Positions 6,404 to 13,208 of a stretch of 13,209 nt of DNA are shown piece by piece; the stretch's first letter is position 1, and each line of letters begins with the position of its first letter. The DNA comes from DATKDU01 sp035512595. Its GTDB lineage: Bacteria > Planctomycetota > Planctomycetia > Pirellulales > Pirellulaceae. Location of the stretch: the NCBI GenBank assembly GCA_035512595.1, contig DATKDU010000102.1, forward strand, positions 1 through 13,209, in the 5' to 3' direction. The notes beneath the pieces were generated by a model. That model searched no databases and was not told where the DNA came from. It was given only the letters and a program-made list of their open reading frames with translations. The position numbers and the translations under genes were made by a program.

Positions 6404-6637
6404 CGGCTGCTGAGCGATGGAGGTTTGAGCCAAAGGCACAGTTTCTGCGGAGAATGTTCCCACTTTCGTTATAACCGGCAGAGGCCCGCGCCCCCGACTG
6501 AGGCGGGAGCGCTCCCCTTGCGGCCGATCCACTTTGCGTCAGCGTTCAGGCACCGCTGGCCCCTTCAGGGTTACGGACGCTGAGGGCGAACTCCTCTACC
6601 AAGGAGTCGTCACGACTGATGGTAGCGGATTCGGCAA
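6404..6637. other. Spacer between the restriction-modification gene and the GNAT cassette
   Basis: No gene is apparent. The stretch contains small palindromes (AGTCGT-C-ACGACT at 6605-6617 and GGAGCGCTCC near 6507) but no hairpin followed by a T-run, so I see no intrinsic terminator for the restriction-modification gene. Confidence 0.4.
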
Positions 6638-9637
6638 TCACGATCTCGCCGTCCTGCCCAGATTCAGCTCCAGCAACCGCGCGAGTAGCTCGTCATCGGT
6701 GAGGGACGTGGGCCAACCGTAGGCGGCGAAGACGGCGGCGTCGAGTTTTTGATGGGCCAGGTCGAGCCAGGCGGGGCGCTGGTTGTAGAGATTGGTCAGC
6801 GTCCGCTTTTTGAGTTCCTTGGCGCACTCGTCGTCTTTGGGGACGAGCCGCGGATAGTGGACGGTGCCCAGTAGGTCCCGCCTGCCGGGCGGGACCTTCC
6901 CCGCGATGGCGTCGGCGTTCCCCAGGGCCGCGCCGTGCGATGCCCCCGAGGCCCCTTCCGGCAGAAGGGGCCTACTGATGTACCGGGCCCACGGCCCATC
7001 GACCGAACCGGGAAATTCGAGAATCTCGGTGCGGGTCCACTCGGGCGGGTTGAGCCAGTTGGTCCGGAGTTGGTCGAGCTGGCGGGCCGCCTCGGCAATC
7101 GCCCCCCGCTGCGCGTCGCTGGGTTCGGGAAAGGGGAAGGTTTCGAAGCAGGTGGTGGGCGTGTATCGAAAGCCGCTTTCCTTCTCGCGAAGTTGTGTTC
7201 CTTGGGCAAGGGACCACACCTCATGAATTCGAGAGTGGAGAACGCCGAACAGATAGTCATCGGCCGTCGCGAACGCGACTAACGCATTGTCGATGTACTG
7301 TGGTGGCGTGATCCACGCGAAAACTCGGTGCTTAGCTACGCGCGGGGTCACGATACACCGATCCAACGCAGCGATAGTTCTTTCCAGCTCCTCGCGCACA
7401 TTCCAATGCAGCCACCAACGTTCACGCGCCTCCATTTGATTTGCGGTTGCGCGCTCTTCCTTCACGATTTGTTCAACGTGCCGAAAGGGAGCCTCGTACG
7501 CCGCGCACTCCTGTTGCGGAGTCGACTTCCCGAAATGAATTATCCAGACATGACGGTTTTGTTGGGTTACATCGGTCGCATTCAAGTAAGGCCTCAACAC
7601 ATCACTGTTCGGGCGATTGTTGGGATTCCCTGACCCGCGTAGGAACTCGTGGGCCTTCTCGTCAGAAAAGTCGAAGCTGCCACGCTTAATCCCACCTTGA
7701 AACGCAATCCCATCGTTCTGTGGGAGGTGGCGTGCCGTTGTTGTGTCACTTCCCGACGTTAGATTTGGATTGATGTCTGCAACGGATTGGCCGTCAAGGA
7801 CGCGGGCGCGTTCGGAGCCGTCGTCGAATCCGACCAGGGAAACATGAACCATCGCGCCATCAAGAAGCCACTCACGGTCGGAGACGGCAAAGAAGATGTC
7901 TCCGGTGTCCTTGATCCGCTGAAGTACGTTACGATTCGTACCTCCTCGAATGCCCTGAGTTGCCAGGAGCCCCGCGCGCGACGATTTCTTTCGCGATACT
8001 TGACTGCGTGCCTTTTCAAACCAATAGCAGCACAGGTCAGGCCGTCCGCCCAGCCGGTCCTCGTATCGTCGGTAAAGAGCCTTCAGATAATGACGGTCAT
8101 AATAGGCTGCCATGTACCGATTGCCCAAAAACGGCGGGTTCCCGACAATAAAATCCGCGGCGGGCCACGTCGGCTCCTGCGGATGCTCGGGGTCGGACAG
8201 GTCGAGGATCGCGTCCTTGTTCTCGATGCTCTCGATCGGCTCCAGCACCGGGTCGCGGGGCGGGTTGAAGCCGTTGTCACGCATCCACTGCAAATAGCCG
8301 ATCCAAATCACGACTTGCGCCAGCTCCTGCGCGAACGGGTTGATCTCAATGCCGTGGAGCTGCGTCGGACGCACCTGCGGCAGCAGCCCCAGGCCGTGGC
8401 CGGCGGCAAACGTGATGACTTCCTTTTCCAGGTCCAACAGCAGCCGCAGGGCCACGTACAGAAAGTTCCCGCTGCCGCAGGCCGGATCGAGGACCGTCAC
8501 GTGCGCCAGCCGCTCGACGAAGTCGCGGAGGAGCTTGTTGAACTCCCGGCGGGGCTTGGATTCCCGTTTAACCGCCGCGCCCACGCGGCGCGGCGGGCGG
8601 TTCCCGGCGTGGACGCCGGGGTTAACCAGCAGCGCGTGGCACTTCTCCTGGACCGCCTGCCACTCGCGCCTGAGCGGCGTCATCATCACCGGCTCGACGA
8701 GGGTCTTGATATCGTCGCTGCTCGTGTAATGCGCCCCGATCTGCGCCCGCTTGGCCGGGTCGAGCGTCCGCTCGAACAGCGTCCCGAAGATGTGCGGCTC
8801 GACGACGCTCCAGTCGAATGCCGCCACGTCTGCCAGGACCTGAATCTCCACTGCCGTCAGGTCGATGACCGTGCTGTCGCTGAACAGGCCGCCGTTGAAG
8901 TACAGGATTTCTTCCAGGGCGAACGTGCCGCCGCTGGCCATCGCGCCGAACAGTTCGCGAAGGAAGTTGCTCAGCCGGGCGGGGTCTTTTTTGGCCTGGG
9001 CCAGCGTGCGGCTGAAGACCTTGCTGGGGAGGAGGTCGATGTCCTCGGCAAACATGCAGAACATCAGCCGCATCAGGAAGTGGGCCGCCTCGTCGGCCGG
9101 GATCTTCCGCTGCCACAGGCCGTCGGCCAGCTTGCCGAACAGTTCGGCCGCCTGCTCGGTGACGCTCCGGCTGGTCAGGCCGGGGCGGAGCGATTCGGGA
9201 TCGGCGAACAGCCGGCGGAGGACATCGAGGTTCTTGGGCTCGGCCAGGCCAGCCAGGTCGAAGGCGTGGACCCGCTTGGCGGTGCCGGTGAAGTTGGTGT
9301 GGACCTCGAAGCGGTTGAGGTCGCAGACGACCAGCAGCGGCGGGTTATCCAGCGATTCGCGGTACTGGAGGAGCTGGGCGTAGGCAGCCTTGAGGTCCTT
9401 GTGCTTGCCTTTGTATTCCCAGCCGAAATGGTTCCGCATCCAGACGTCGGCCCACCCCTGGCCCCCTTCGGTCTTGCTGACCCCCCGCTCGAAGCAGTAC
9501 CAGGCCCCTTCGGGGTCGGCGGCGGCCGGCTTCTCCTGGCCCAGCAGGTCGCACAGGTCGAGGAAGTGCTGCTGGCAGGCCGAGCGCTCCGAGAGGTTGG
9601 CGGCCTGCCATTTGGCGATGAATTGCTGAGGGGTCAC
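6638..9637 (-). CDS. MmeI-like type IIL restriction endonuclease / adenine DNA methyltransferase
   Basis: This 999-aa single chain has the parts of MmeI-family enzymes, which methylate one adenine and cut at a distance. The N-terminal nuclease carries D64-X9-E74-Y-K76 (in GWADVWMRNHFGWEYKGK), the MmeI-type PD-(D/E)XK spacing. A helical connector spans ~150-330. The gamma-type N6-adenine methyltransferase has the SAM motif LDPACGSGNF (383-392) and the catalytic motif GNPPF (499-503). The target-recognition part lies at ~590-830, and the C-terminal domain ends in the conserved block LTNLYNQRPAWLDLAHQKLD. GTG 9637 is chosen because TPQQFIAKWQAANLSER is the typical N-terminus and AAGGG lies just upstream. 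ATG 9679 would add 14 atypical residues. Two palindromic repeats sit in frame (residues ~338-358 and ~888-923). The stretch for residues ~510-816 has lower GC. No stop or frameshift was seen, so it may be active. Confidence 0.9.
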   Translation of the reverse strand: MTPQQFIAKWQAANLSERSACQQHFLDLCDLLGQEKPAAADPEGAWYCFERGVSKTEGGQGWADVWMRNHFGWEYKGKHKDLKAAYAQLLQYRESLDNPPLLVVCDLNRFEVHTNFTGTAKRVHAFDLAGLAEPKNLDVLRRLFADPESLRPGLTSRSVTEQAAELFGKLADGLWQRKIPADEAAHFLMRLMFCMFAEDIDLLPSKVFSRTLAQAKKDPARLSNFLRELFGAMASGGTFALEEILYFNGGLFSDSTVIDLTAVEIQVLADVAAFDWSVVEPHIFGTLFERTLDPAKRAQIGAHYTSSDDIKTLVEPVMMTPLRREWQAVQEKCHALLVNPGVHAGNRPPRRVGAAVKRESKPRREFNKLLRDFVERLAHVTVLDPACGSGNFLYVALRLLLDLEKEVITFAAGHGLGLLPQVRPTQLHGIEINPFAQELAQVVIWIGYLQWMRDNGFNPPRDPVLEPIESIENKDAILDLSDPEHPQEPTWPAADFIVGNPPFLGNRYMAAYYDRHYLKALYRRYEDRLGGRPDLCCYWFEKARSQVSRKKSSRAGLLATQGIRGGTNRNVLQRIKDTGDIFFAVSDREWLLDGAMVHVSLVGFDDGSERARVLDGQSVADINPNLTSGSDTTTARHLPQNDGIAFQGGIKRGSFDFSDEKAHEFLRGSGNPNNRPNSDVLRPYLNATDVTQQNRHVWIIHFGKSTPQQECAAYEAPFRHVEQIVKEERATANQMEARERWWLHWNVREELERTIAALDRCIVTPRVAKHRVFAWITPPQYIDNALVAFATADDYLFGVLHSRIHEVWSLAQGTQLREKESGFRYTPTTCFETFPFPEPSDAQRGAIAEAARQLDQLRTNWLNPPEWTRTEILEFPGSVDGPWARYISRPLLPEGASGASHGAALGNADAIAGKVPPGRRDLLGTVHYPRLVPKDDECAKELKKRTLTNLYNQRPAWLDLAHQKLDAAVFAAYGWPTSLTDDELLARLLELNLGRTARS
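6869..6977. repeat. REPIN-like inverted pair of palindromes inside the restriction-modification gene
   Basis: Two hairpins of the same design face each other. AGGTCCCGCC-TGCCG-GGCGGGACCT lies at 6873-6897 and AGGCCCCTTC-CGGCA-GAAGGGGCCT at 6949-6973. Each has a perfect 10-bp stem and 5-nt loop, flanked outside by CAGTAGG / CCTACTG. Read outward-in, the two copies align as CAGTAGG(T/C)CCC with a TGCCGG centre, so this is an inverted pair of one REP family. It encodes residues ~888-923 of the enzyme without a stop, next to conserved blocks SVDGPWARY and GTVHYPRLVPKDD. Confidence 0.8.
8566..8626. repeat. Second palindrome pair inside the restriction-modification gene
   Basis: A 61-bp element is bounded by GTTTAAC (8566-8572) and GTTAAC (8621-8626). 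It contains two hairpins: CGCCGCG-CCCA-CGCGGCG (8573-8590) and CCCGGCG-TGGA-CGCCGGG (8603-8620). Both have 7-bp stems with 4-nt loops. It encodes about residues 338-358 (VNPGVHAGNRPPRRVGAAVKR), a basic, Pro/Gly-rich insert just before the methyltransferase SAM motif. It belongs to a different family from the element at 6869-6977. Confidence 0.7.
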
Positions 9638-9703
9638 GGCTGCCCTTCGAGTATGGCCAGGAGCTCGACAGGTCCACATTGTGCATCAGCGGGCGGGCGT
9701 CTG

Positions 9704-9820
9704 CTAGTTGAGGTCCGGCAGGCAGAGCCGCTGCCGCTCGATGCCGAATTCCGCATTGATCAGGACTTCGTTCGAGAGGAGCATCCCAGCCGCGCAAGCG
9801 CTGCCCGAGTTGGCGGCGGG
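9704..9820 (-). pseudogene. Possible 3' remnant of an unrecognised gene
   Basis: A short minus-strand frame ends with NEVLINAEFGIERQRLCLPDLN and a TAG at 9706-9704. Its composition looks like a real protein C-terminus. Upstream it runs into the GTGGCACGG hairpin repeat, where a stop occurs at 9850-9848, so any N-terminal part is missing. ATG 9784 would give only 26 residues. It lies 67 bp upstream of the restriction-modification start and could be what remains of a former neighbour. I do not recognise the family. Confidence 0.3.
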
Positions 9821-9862
9821 GTGGCACGGTTTCAACGTGTGGCACGGCTATCTTGGCCGTGC
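9821..9862. repeat. GTGGCACGG repeat with hairpin
   Basis: GTGGCACGG occurs at 9821-9829 and 9839-9847. The second copy forms a hairpin, GCACGGC (9842-9848) with GCCGTGC (9856-9862), around a 7-nt loop. It looks like another dispersed extragenic palindrome. Confidence 0.5.
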
Positions 9863-9902
9863 GACGGGGCAGTGACTTTGGCAATACCCGAGACGTCGAT
9901 CA

Positions 9903-9945
9903 GGAACGTGTTTTGACAAGACTCAACCCCGTCGAAACACGTTCC
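9903..9945. repeat. Imperfect inverted repeat with 15-nt arms
   Basis: GGAACGTGTTTTGAC (9903-9917) pairs with GTCGAAACACGTTCC (9931-9945) with one mismatch and a 13-nt loop. It lies downstream of motB on the minus strand, but no T-run follows, so it is not a typical intrinsic terminator. It could still stabilise the 3' end of a motB transcript. Confidence 0.5.
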
Positions 9946-9971
9946 ATCGCCGCGGACCGCCTGAACCCGGA

Positions 9972-10037
9972 GGCAGGTTTGCCTGCGGCTAAGGGCAGGT
10001 TTGCCTCCGGCTAAGGGCAGGTTTGCCTCCGGCTAAG
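9972..10037. repeat. Three tandem copies of a 22-bp unit
   Basis: GGCAGGTTTGCCTCCGGCTA plus AG is repeated three times (9972-9993, 9994-10015, 10016-10037). The first copy differs by one base (CTGCGG for CTCCGG). Each unit contains a short GCAGG / CCTGC-type self-complementary core. It lies 30 bp from the motB stop. Length variation between strains would be expected. Confidence 0.75.
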
Positions 10038-10067
10038 AACGAGCGGTGACCGTCGTTCGCTTCCCCC

Positions 10068-10805
10068 TCAGCGGCCGGCTGCGCCCTTTTTCCCGCGGTC
10101 GCGAGTTTGGGCAAAATTCTCGGCCAGCTCGTCGAGCAGGTAGATTTCGACGCGGCCGTCGGGGAGCCGCTCGTGGTCGTTCAATTCCAGCGTGCAGGGC
10201 TCATAGCCGCCGGCCTGGCTGAGCCGCATCCGCTCGGGGGGAATGCCGTGCTTTTCCAGGAGCTTCATCACGGTCAGGCAGCGGGCGTAGGAGAGCTGCC
10301 AGGCGTCCTTGTAGGGACTGCCGGGGGGGAGCGGCTTGCGCGAGGCGTGGCCGCGAATTTCCAGCTTCTGGGGCTTGCCGGCGATCCACGGCACGAGCCG
10401 CTTGAGCCGTTCCTGGCCGGGGGCGTCGAGCTCGGGGGAATCGTCCACGAAGAAGACGACGCTGCCGGTGCGGGTGCGGTCCCCTTCGCGGAGGGTGAGC
10501 ATCCGCGGGCGGCGCGAGGTGGGATCCTTGTCGTCGTCGTTGGGGGATTTGATTGCCGGCGGGAAGCGGGAGCGGTCGTTTCGGCTGGGAAGCGCCGGCT
10601 CGTACCTATTGGGGCCTCCCTTCTGCTCGTGGTCGTATTCGGAGGGGACCGACGAGTCGAACGGCTCGTTGAAGTGGTGCGCAATGGCTTCCTTGACCTT
10701 CTCGCTCTGGGAGGTGATCCACATCACCAGGAAGAAGGCCATCATCGCGGTCACGAAATCGGCGTAGGCGACTTTCCAAGCGCCGCCGCCGTGTTTGCCA
10801 GCCAT
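10068..10805 (-). CDS. motB: Flagellar motor stator protein MotB
   Basis: This is a 245-aa protein. The N-terminus, WKVAYADFVTAMMAFFLVMW (10-29), is the single membrane helix of MotB. Asp16 corresponds to the proton-binding Asp32 of E. coli MotB. A charged, low-complexity linker (~35-105) follows. Residues ~115-230 form the OmpA-like peptidoglycan-binding domain: LEIRGHASRKP, the helix YKDAWQLSYARCLTVMKLLE, then RMRLSQAGGYEP and RVEIYLLDE. With MotA it forms the inner-membrane ion channel that drives flagellar rotation. The start is fixed by AGGAG 8-10 nt upstream. It is the second gene after motA on the same strand, but separated by 160 bp that contain a large inverted repeat; motAB genes are usually adjacent or overlapping. 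It is somewhat shorter than the E. coli protein. Confidence 0.93.
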   Translation of the reverse strand: MAGKHGGGAWKVAYADFVTAMMAFFLVMWITSQSEKVKEAIAHHFNEPFDSSVPSEYDHEQKGGPNRYEPALPSRNDRSRFPPAIKSPNDDDKDPTSRRPRMLTLREGDRTRTGSVVFFVDDSPELDAPGQERLKRLVPWIAGKPQKLEIRGHASRKPLPPGSPYKDAWQLSYARCLTVMKLLEKHGIPPERMRLSQAGGYEPCTLELNDHERLPDGRVEIYLLDELAENFAQTRDRGKKGAAGR

Positions 10806-10874
10806 GTCAGGAACTCCTGCGGAACACAGCCTCGTGGGTCCGTCCGGCCGAATCGGGATGGACGGTTAGGCGAA

Positions 10875-10957
10875 AATGACCAATGACCAAGCACCAATGA
10901 CCAATGGGGGCCGTTTGTATTCCGTGATTGGTCATTGGGATTTGGTCATTGGTCATT
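10875..10957. repeat. Long inverted repeat of AATGACC units between motA and motB
   Basis: The 31-nt arms at 10875-10905 and 10927-10957 are made of AATGACCAATGACCAA and CAATGACCAAT. They pair at 28 of 31 positions around a 21-nt loop. The element lies 8 bp past the motA stop and ahead of motB. Arrays of ATTGGTCATT units occur between genes in several bacterial groups. In a motA-motB transcript it would form a very stable hairpin. Confidence 0.8.
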
Positions 10958-10965
10958 CGGTCTTG

Positions 10966-11829
10966 CTAGGCCGCTGTATCCATCGACTTGAGCAGCGTCT
11001 CCAGCTCTTCCTGCTTGGGGCGCAGATCCTGGGCCAGGCCGCGGCGGGCCAGCTCGATGGCGATCTTCGGCGTCACGTCGTTGGCGAACTCCTGCACGAT
11101 GGTGGCGATGGCCCGGTAAAACGCCAGCTCCTGCACGCCGAGCAGCTCGACCTTGACCGCCAGCGGCGAGAGGAAGCCGTACGACAGCAGAATTCCCAGG
11201 AACGTGCCGACCAGTGCAGCGCCCACCTTATGCCCGATTTCTTCCACCGGGCCGTCGATGGCCCCCATCGTGACCACGATCCCCAGCACGGCCGCCACGA
11301 TGCCAAACCCGGGGAGCGAGTCGGCCGTCTTGTGGAGGGCGGCCAGCGGCGCGTGGTGCTCCTCTTCCAGGGTTTTGAGCTCGGCGTCGATCAGGGCCGG
11401 CAATTGCTTGGGATTCACCGAGCCGTCCACAATCGGCCCCAGGGCGCCGCGGATGAAGTCGATGATGTGATGATTGCGGGCCAGCCGCGGATACCTGTTG
11501 AAGATGTTGCTCTGGTGCGGATCGGTCAGGTGCGGCTCCAGCGCCAGCATCCCTTCGCGCCGCGCCAGGCGGCAGAACTCATACATCATCTTGAACATGT
11601 CCTCGTAAGCGGCCTTGGTGAACGGCGTTCCCTGGAAGGCCTGCAGGACGGAGCGGAACAGGTCTTTGAGGACTTTGCCCGGGCACATCACGATCAGCGC
11701 CCCGATCGCCGAACCGCCGATCGTGACGATCTCCGACGCGTGGATCAGAGCGCCGACGTGCCCGCCGGCCATGGTAAAGCCGCCCAGCACCGACGCGGTC
11801 ACGATGATGAAGCCAATGACAACCAGCAT
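10966..11829 (-). CDS. motA: Flagellar motor stator protein MotA
   Basis: This is a 287-aa protein with four membrane helices, two N-terminal (VVIGFIIVTASVLGGF; TIGGSAIGALIVMC) and two C-terminal (LPGFGIVAAVLGIVVTMGAI; AALVGTFLGILLSYGFLSPL). The cytoplasmic rotor-contact residues are present at the positions known from E. coli: Arg90 and Glu98 in CRLARREGMLALEP. The essential prolines Pro173 (SLPGFG) and Pro222 (LSPLAV) are also conserved. The length is normal. Together with MotB it forms the proton channel of the stator in the inner membrane. The start at 11829 is supported by AAGAGGAA just upstream. The 254 bp on its 5' side carry the glnN-side terminator and palindrome debris; no clear promoter was identified. 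No other flagellar genes are in the window. Confidence 0.95.
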   Translation of the reverse strand: MLVVIGFIIVTASVLGGFTMAGGHVGALIHASEIVTIGGSAIGALIVMCPGKVLKDLFRSVLQAFQGTPFTKAAYEDMFKMMYEFCRLARREGMLALEPHLTDPHQSNIFNRYPRLARNHHIIDFIRGALGPIVDGSVNPKQLPALIDAELKTLEEEHHAPLAALHKTADSLPGFGIVAAVLGIVVTMGAIDGPVEEIGHKVGAALVGTFLGILLSYGFLSPLAVKVELLGVQELAFYRAIATIVQEFANDVTPKIAIELARRGLAQDLRPKQEELETLLKSMDTAA

Positions 11830-12005
11830 GCGTTCCTCTTGGATGTAGCCCAGTTCGCGAAGTTCGGGCGGTGGCGCAAGCTGCGGCGCTTCGCCCTACG
11901 AATCTAGGTCACCGCCCGCTGGGGTGGCGGTTTTTGGCAACGTGTGGCGGAATGCCGACGGGGCCGAGGCGCAAGCGTGCGGGCTGTAGCGGTTATCCCG
12001 AAGGC

Positions 12006-12044
12006 GCCAAAGAAAGCGGGCCTCGGCACATTCCGAGGCCCGCT
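12006..12044 (-). terminator. Rho-independent terminator of the glutamine synthetase gene
   Basis: On the minus strand, AGCGGGCCTCGG and CCGAGGCCCGCT (12044-12033 and 12026-12015) form a perfect 12-bp stem with a 6-nt loop, followed by TTTCTTT. It lies 40 bp past the glutamine synthetase stop. Confidence 0.85.
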
Positions 12045-12083
12045 GGATGGTTGGCGGAAACGGCACACGGAGCGTGCCGGCTG

Positions 12084-13208
12084 CTATTTGATGAACAGCA
12101 TTTCCTGGTAGGTCGGCAGCGGCCACAGGTCGTCCGCCACGAAGTGCTCCAGCCGGTCGGCCGCTTCGCGGATCTTGGCCATTGCCGGCAGGATTTGATC
12201 GCGGCAGTGCCTGGCCTCGTCGAGCGGGCCGCCGCCGTGATGGCCCAGCGACTTTTCGCAGGCGGTCGCGCCGTCCTGGATTCCCTTGACCAGCCGCGTG
12301 ACCTCGTCGAGCGTGTCGGTGTCGAACGTGTAGCCAAGCTGCTTGAGGTTGGTGCAGGTCGTGGCCAGGTCGTTCTGATACCGGACGGCGGCGGGGAAGA
12401 TCAGCGTCCGCGCGACCTCCACCATCAGCTTGGCCTCGGTGAGGATGGTCTTGACGTACTGCTCGAGGTAAATGTCCTGCCGCGACTGCAGCTCGCGGGC
12501 CGACAGCACGCCGTACTTCTCGAACAAGGCGACGACGTCGCTGTTGGTCAGCTCCGGCAGGGCATCGACGGCCGTCCGCAGATTCGGCAGCCCGCGCTTC
12601 TCGGCCTCCGCGTGCCATTCGGGCGTGTAGTTGTCGCCGTTGAAGATGATCGGGCCGTGTTTGGTGATCACTTCCTGAAGCACCTTCTGCACCGCGGCAG
12701 TGAGCTTGCTCGCGTCGCCGCCGGAAGCCTTCTCGATTTCCCCGGCGAGATAATCGAGCGACTCGGCCATGATCGTGTTCATCGCCACCAGCGGACCGGC
12801 CAGCGACTGGCTGGATCCGACGGCGCGGAACTCGAACTTGTTGCCGGTGAAGGCGAAGGGGCTCGTGCGATTGCGATCGCCGGCATGCTTGGGAAGCGGC
12901 GGGAGCGTATCCACGCCGACCGTCAATTGGCCAGCCGACTTGCTCGTCTTAGCGCCTCCCGCCTTGAGCTGCTCGAACACGTCGGTAAGCTGATCCCCCA
13001 AAAAAATGCTGAGGATCGCCGGAGGCGCTTCGTTGGCCCCCAGCCGATGGTCGTTGTTGGGCGTGGCGACCACGGCGCGCAGCAGATTGCCGTACTTGTG
13101 AACGGCCCGGATCACCGCCGCGCAGAACACGAGGAACTGCATGTTGTCGTGCGGGGTCTCCCCCGGCTCCAGCAGATTCCCTTGCGTGCTGTTCCCCAGC
13201 GACCAGTT
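12084..13208 (-). CDS. glnN: Type III glutamine synthetase (C-terminal part; 5' end outside window)
   Basis: The visible 374 residues begin NWSLGNSTQGNLLEPGETPH and continue through QFLVFCAAVIRAVHKYGNLL to NDHRLGANEAPPAILSIFLG. This is the signature stretch of GSIII enzymes (GlnN), including the NDHRLGANEAPPA ATP/glutamate-site segment. SPFAFTGNKFEFRAVGSSQS follows, the counterpart of the GS arginine-containing active-site block. The C-terminus ends in EMLFIK, as expected for the family. GSIII enzymes are ~720 aa dodecamers that make glutamine from glutamate, ammonia and ATP in the cytoplasm, so about half the protein lies beyond the edge. The internal ATG at 13142 is not a start, since the frame runs on conserved to the window end. 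A strong terminator follows, so the gene is transcribed apart from motA. Confidence 0.95.
   Translation of the reverse strand, partial: NWSLGNSTQGNLLEPGETPHDNMQFLVFCAAVIRAVHKYGNLLRAVVATPNNDHRLGANEAPPAILSIFLGDQLTDVFEQLKAGGAKTSKSAGQLTVGVDTLPPLPKHAGDRNRTSPFAFTGNKFEFRAVGSSQSLAGPLVAMNTIMAESLDYLAGEIEKASGGDASKLTAAVQKVLQEVITKHGPIIFNGDNYTPEWHAEAEKRGLPNLRTAVDALPELTNSDVVALFEKYGVLSARELQSRQDIYLEQYVKTILTEAKLMVEVARTLIFPAAVRYQNDLATTCTNLKQLGYTFDTDTLDEVTRLVKGIQDGATACEKSLGHHGGGPLDEARHCRDQILPAMAKIREAADRLEHFVADDLWPLPTYQEMLFIK

Noticed and set aside
7787..9916. Long plus-strand open frame (709 aa)
   Set aside because: It is the antisense shadow of the restriction-modification gene. Its protein is low-complexity and basic with no domain, while the minus strand shows clear motifs.
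10876..11907. Plus-strand open frame (343 aa) opposite motA
   Set aside because: It is antisense to a well-conserved MotA, starts inside the AATGACC repeat and has no family features.
11911..11935. Plus-strand intrinsic terminator (ACCGCC...GGCGGT plus T5)
   Set aside because: The stem is only 6 bp and no plus-strand gene precedes it for about 7 kb. It is likely chance or palindrome debris.
13073..13142. Start of a separate protein at the ATG at 13142
   Set aside because: The reading frame continues upstream to the window edge with type III glutamine synthetase sequence (NWSLGNSTQGNLLEPGETPH), so this Met is internal.
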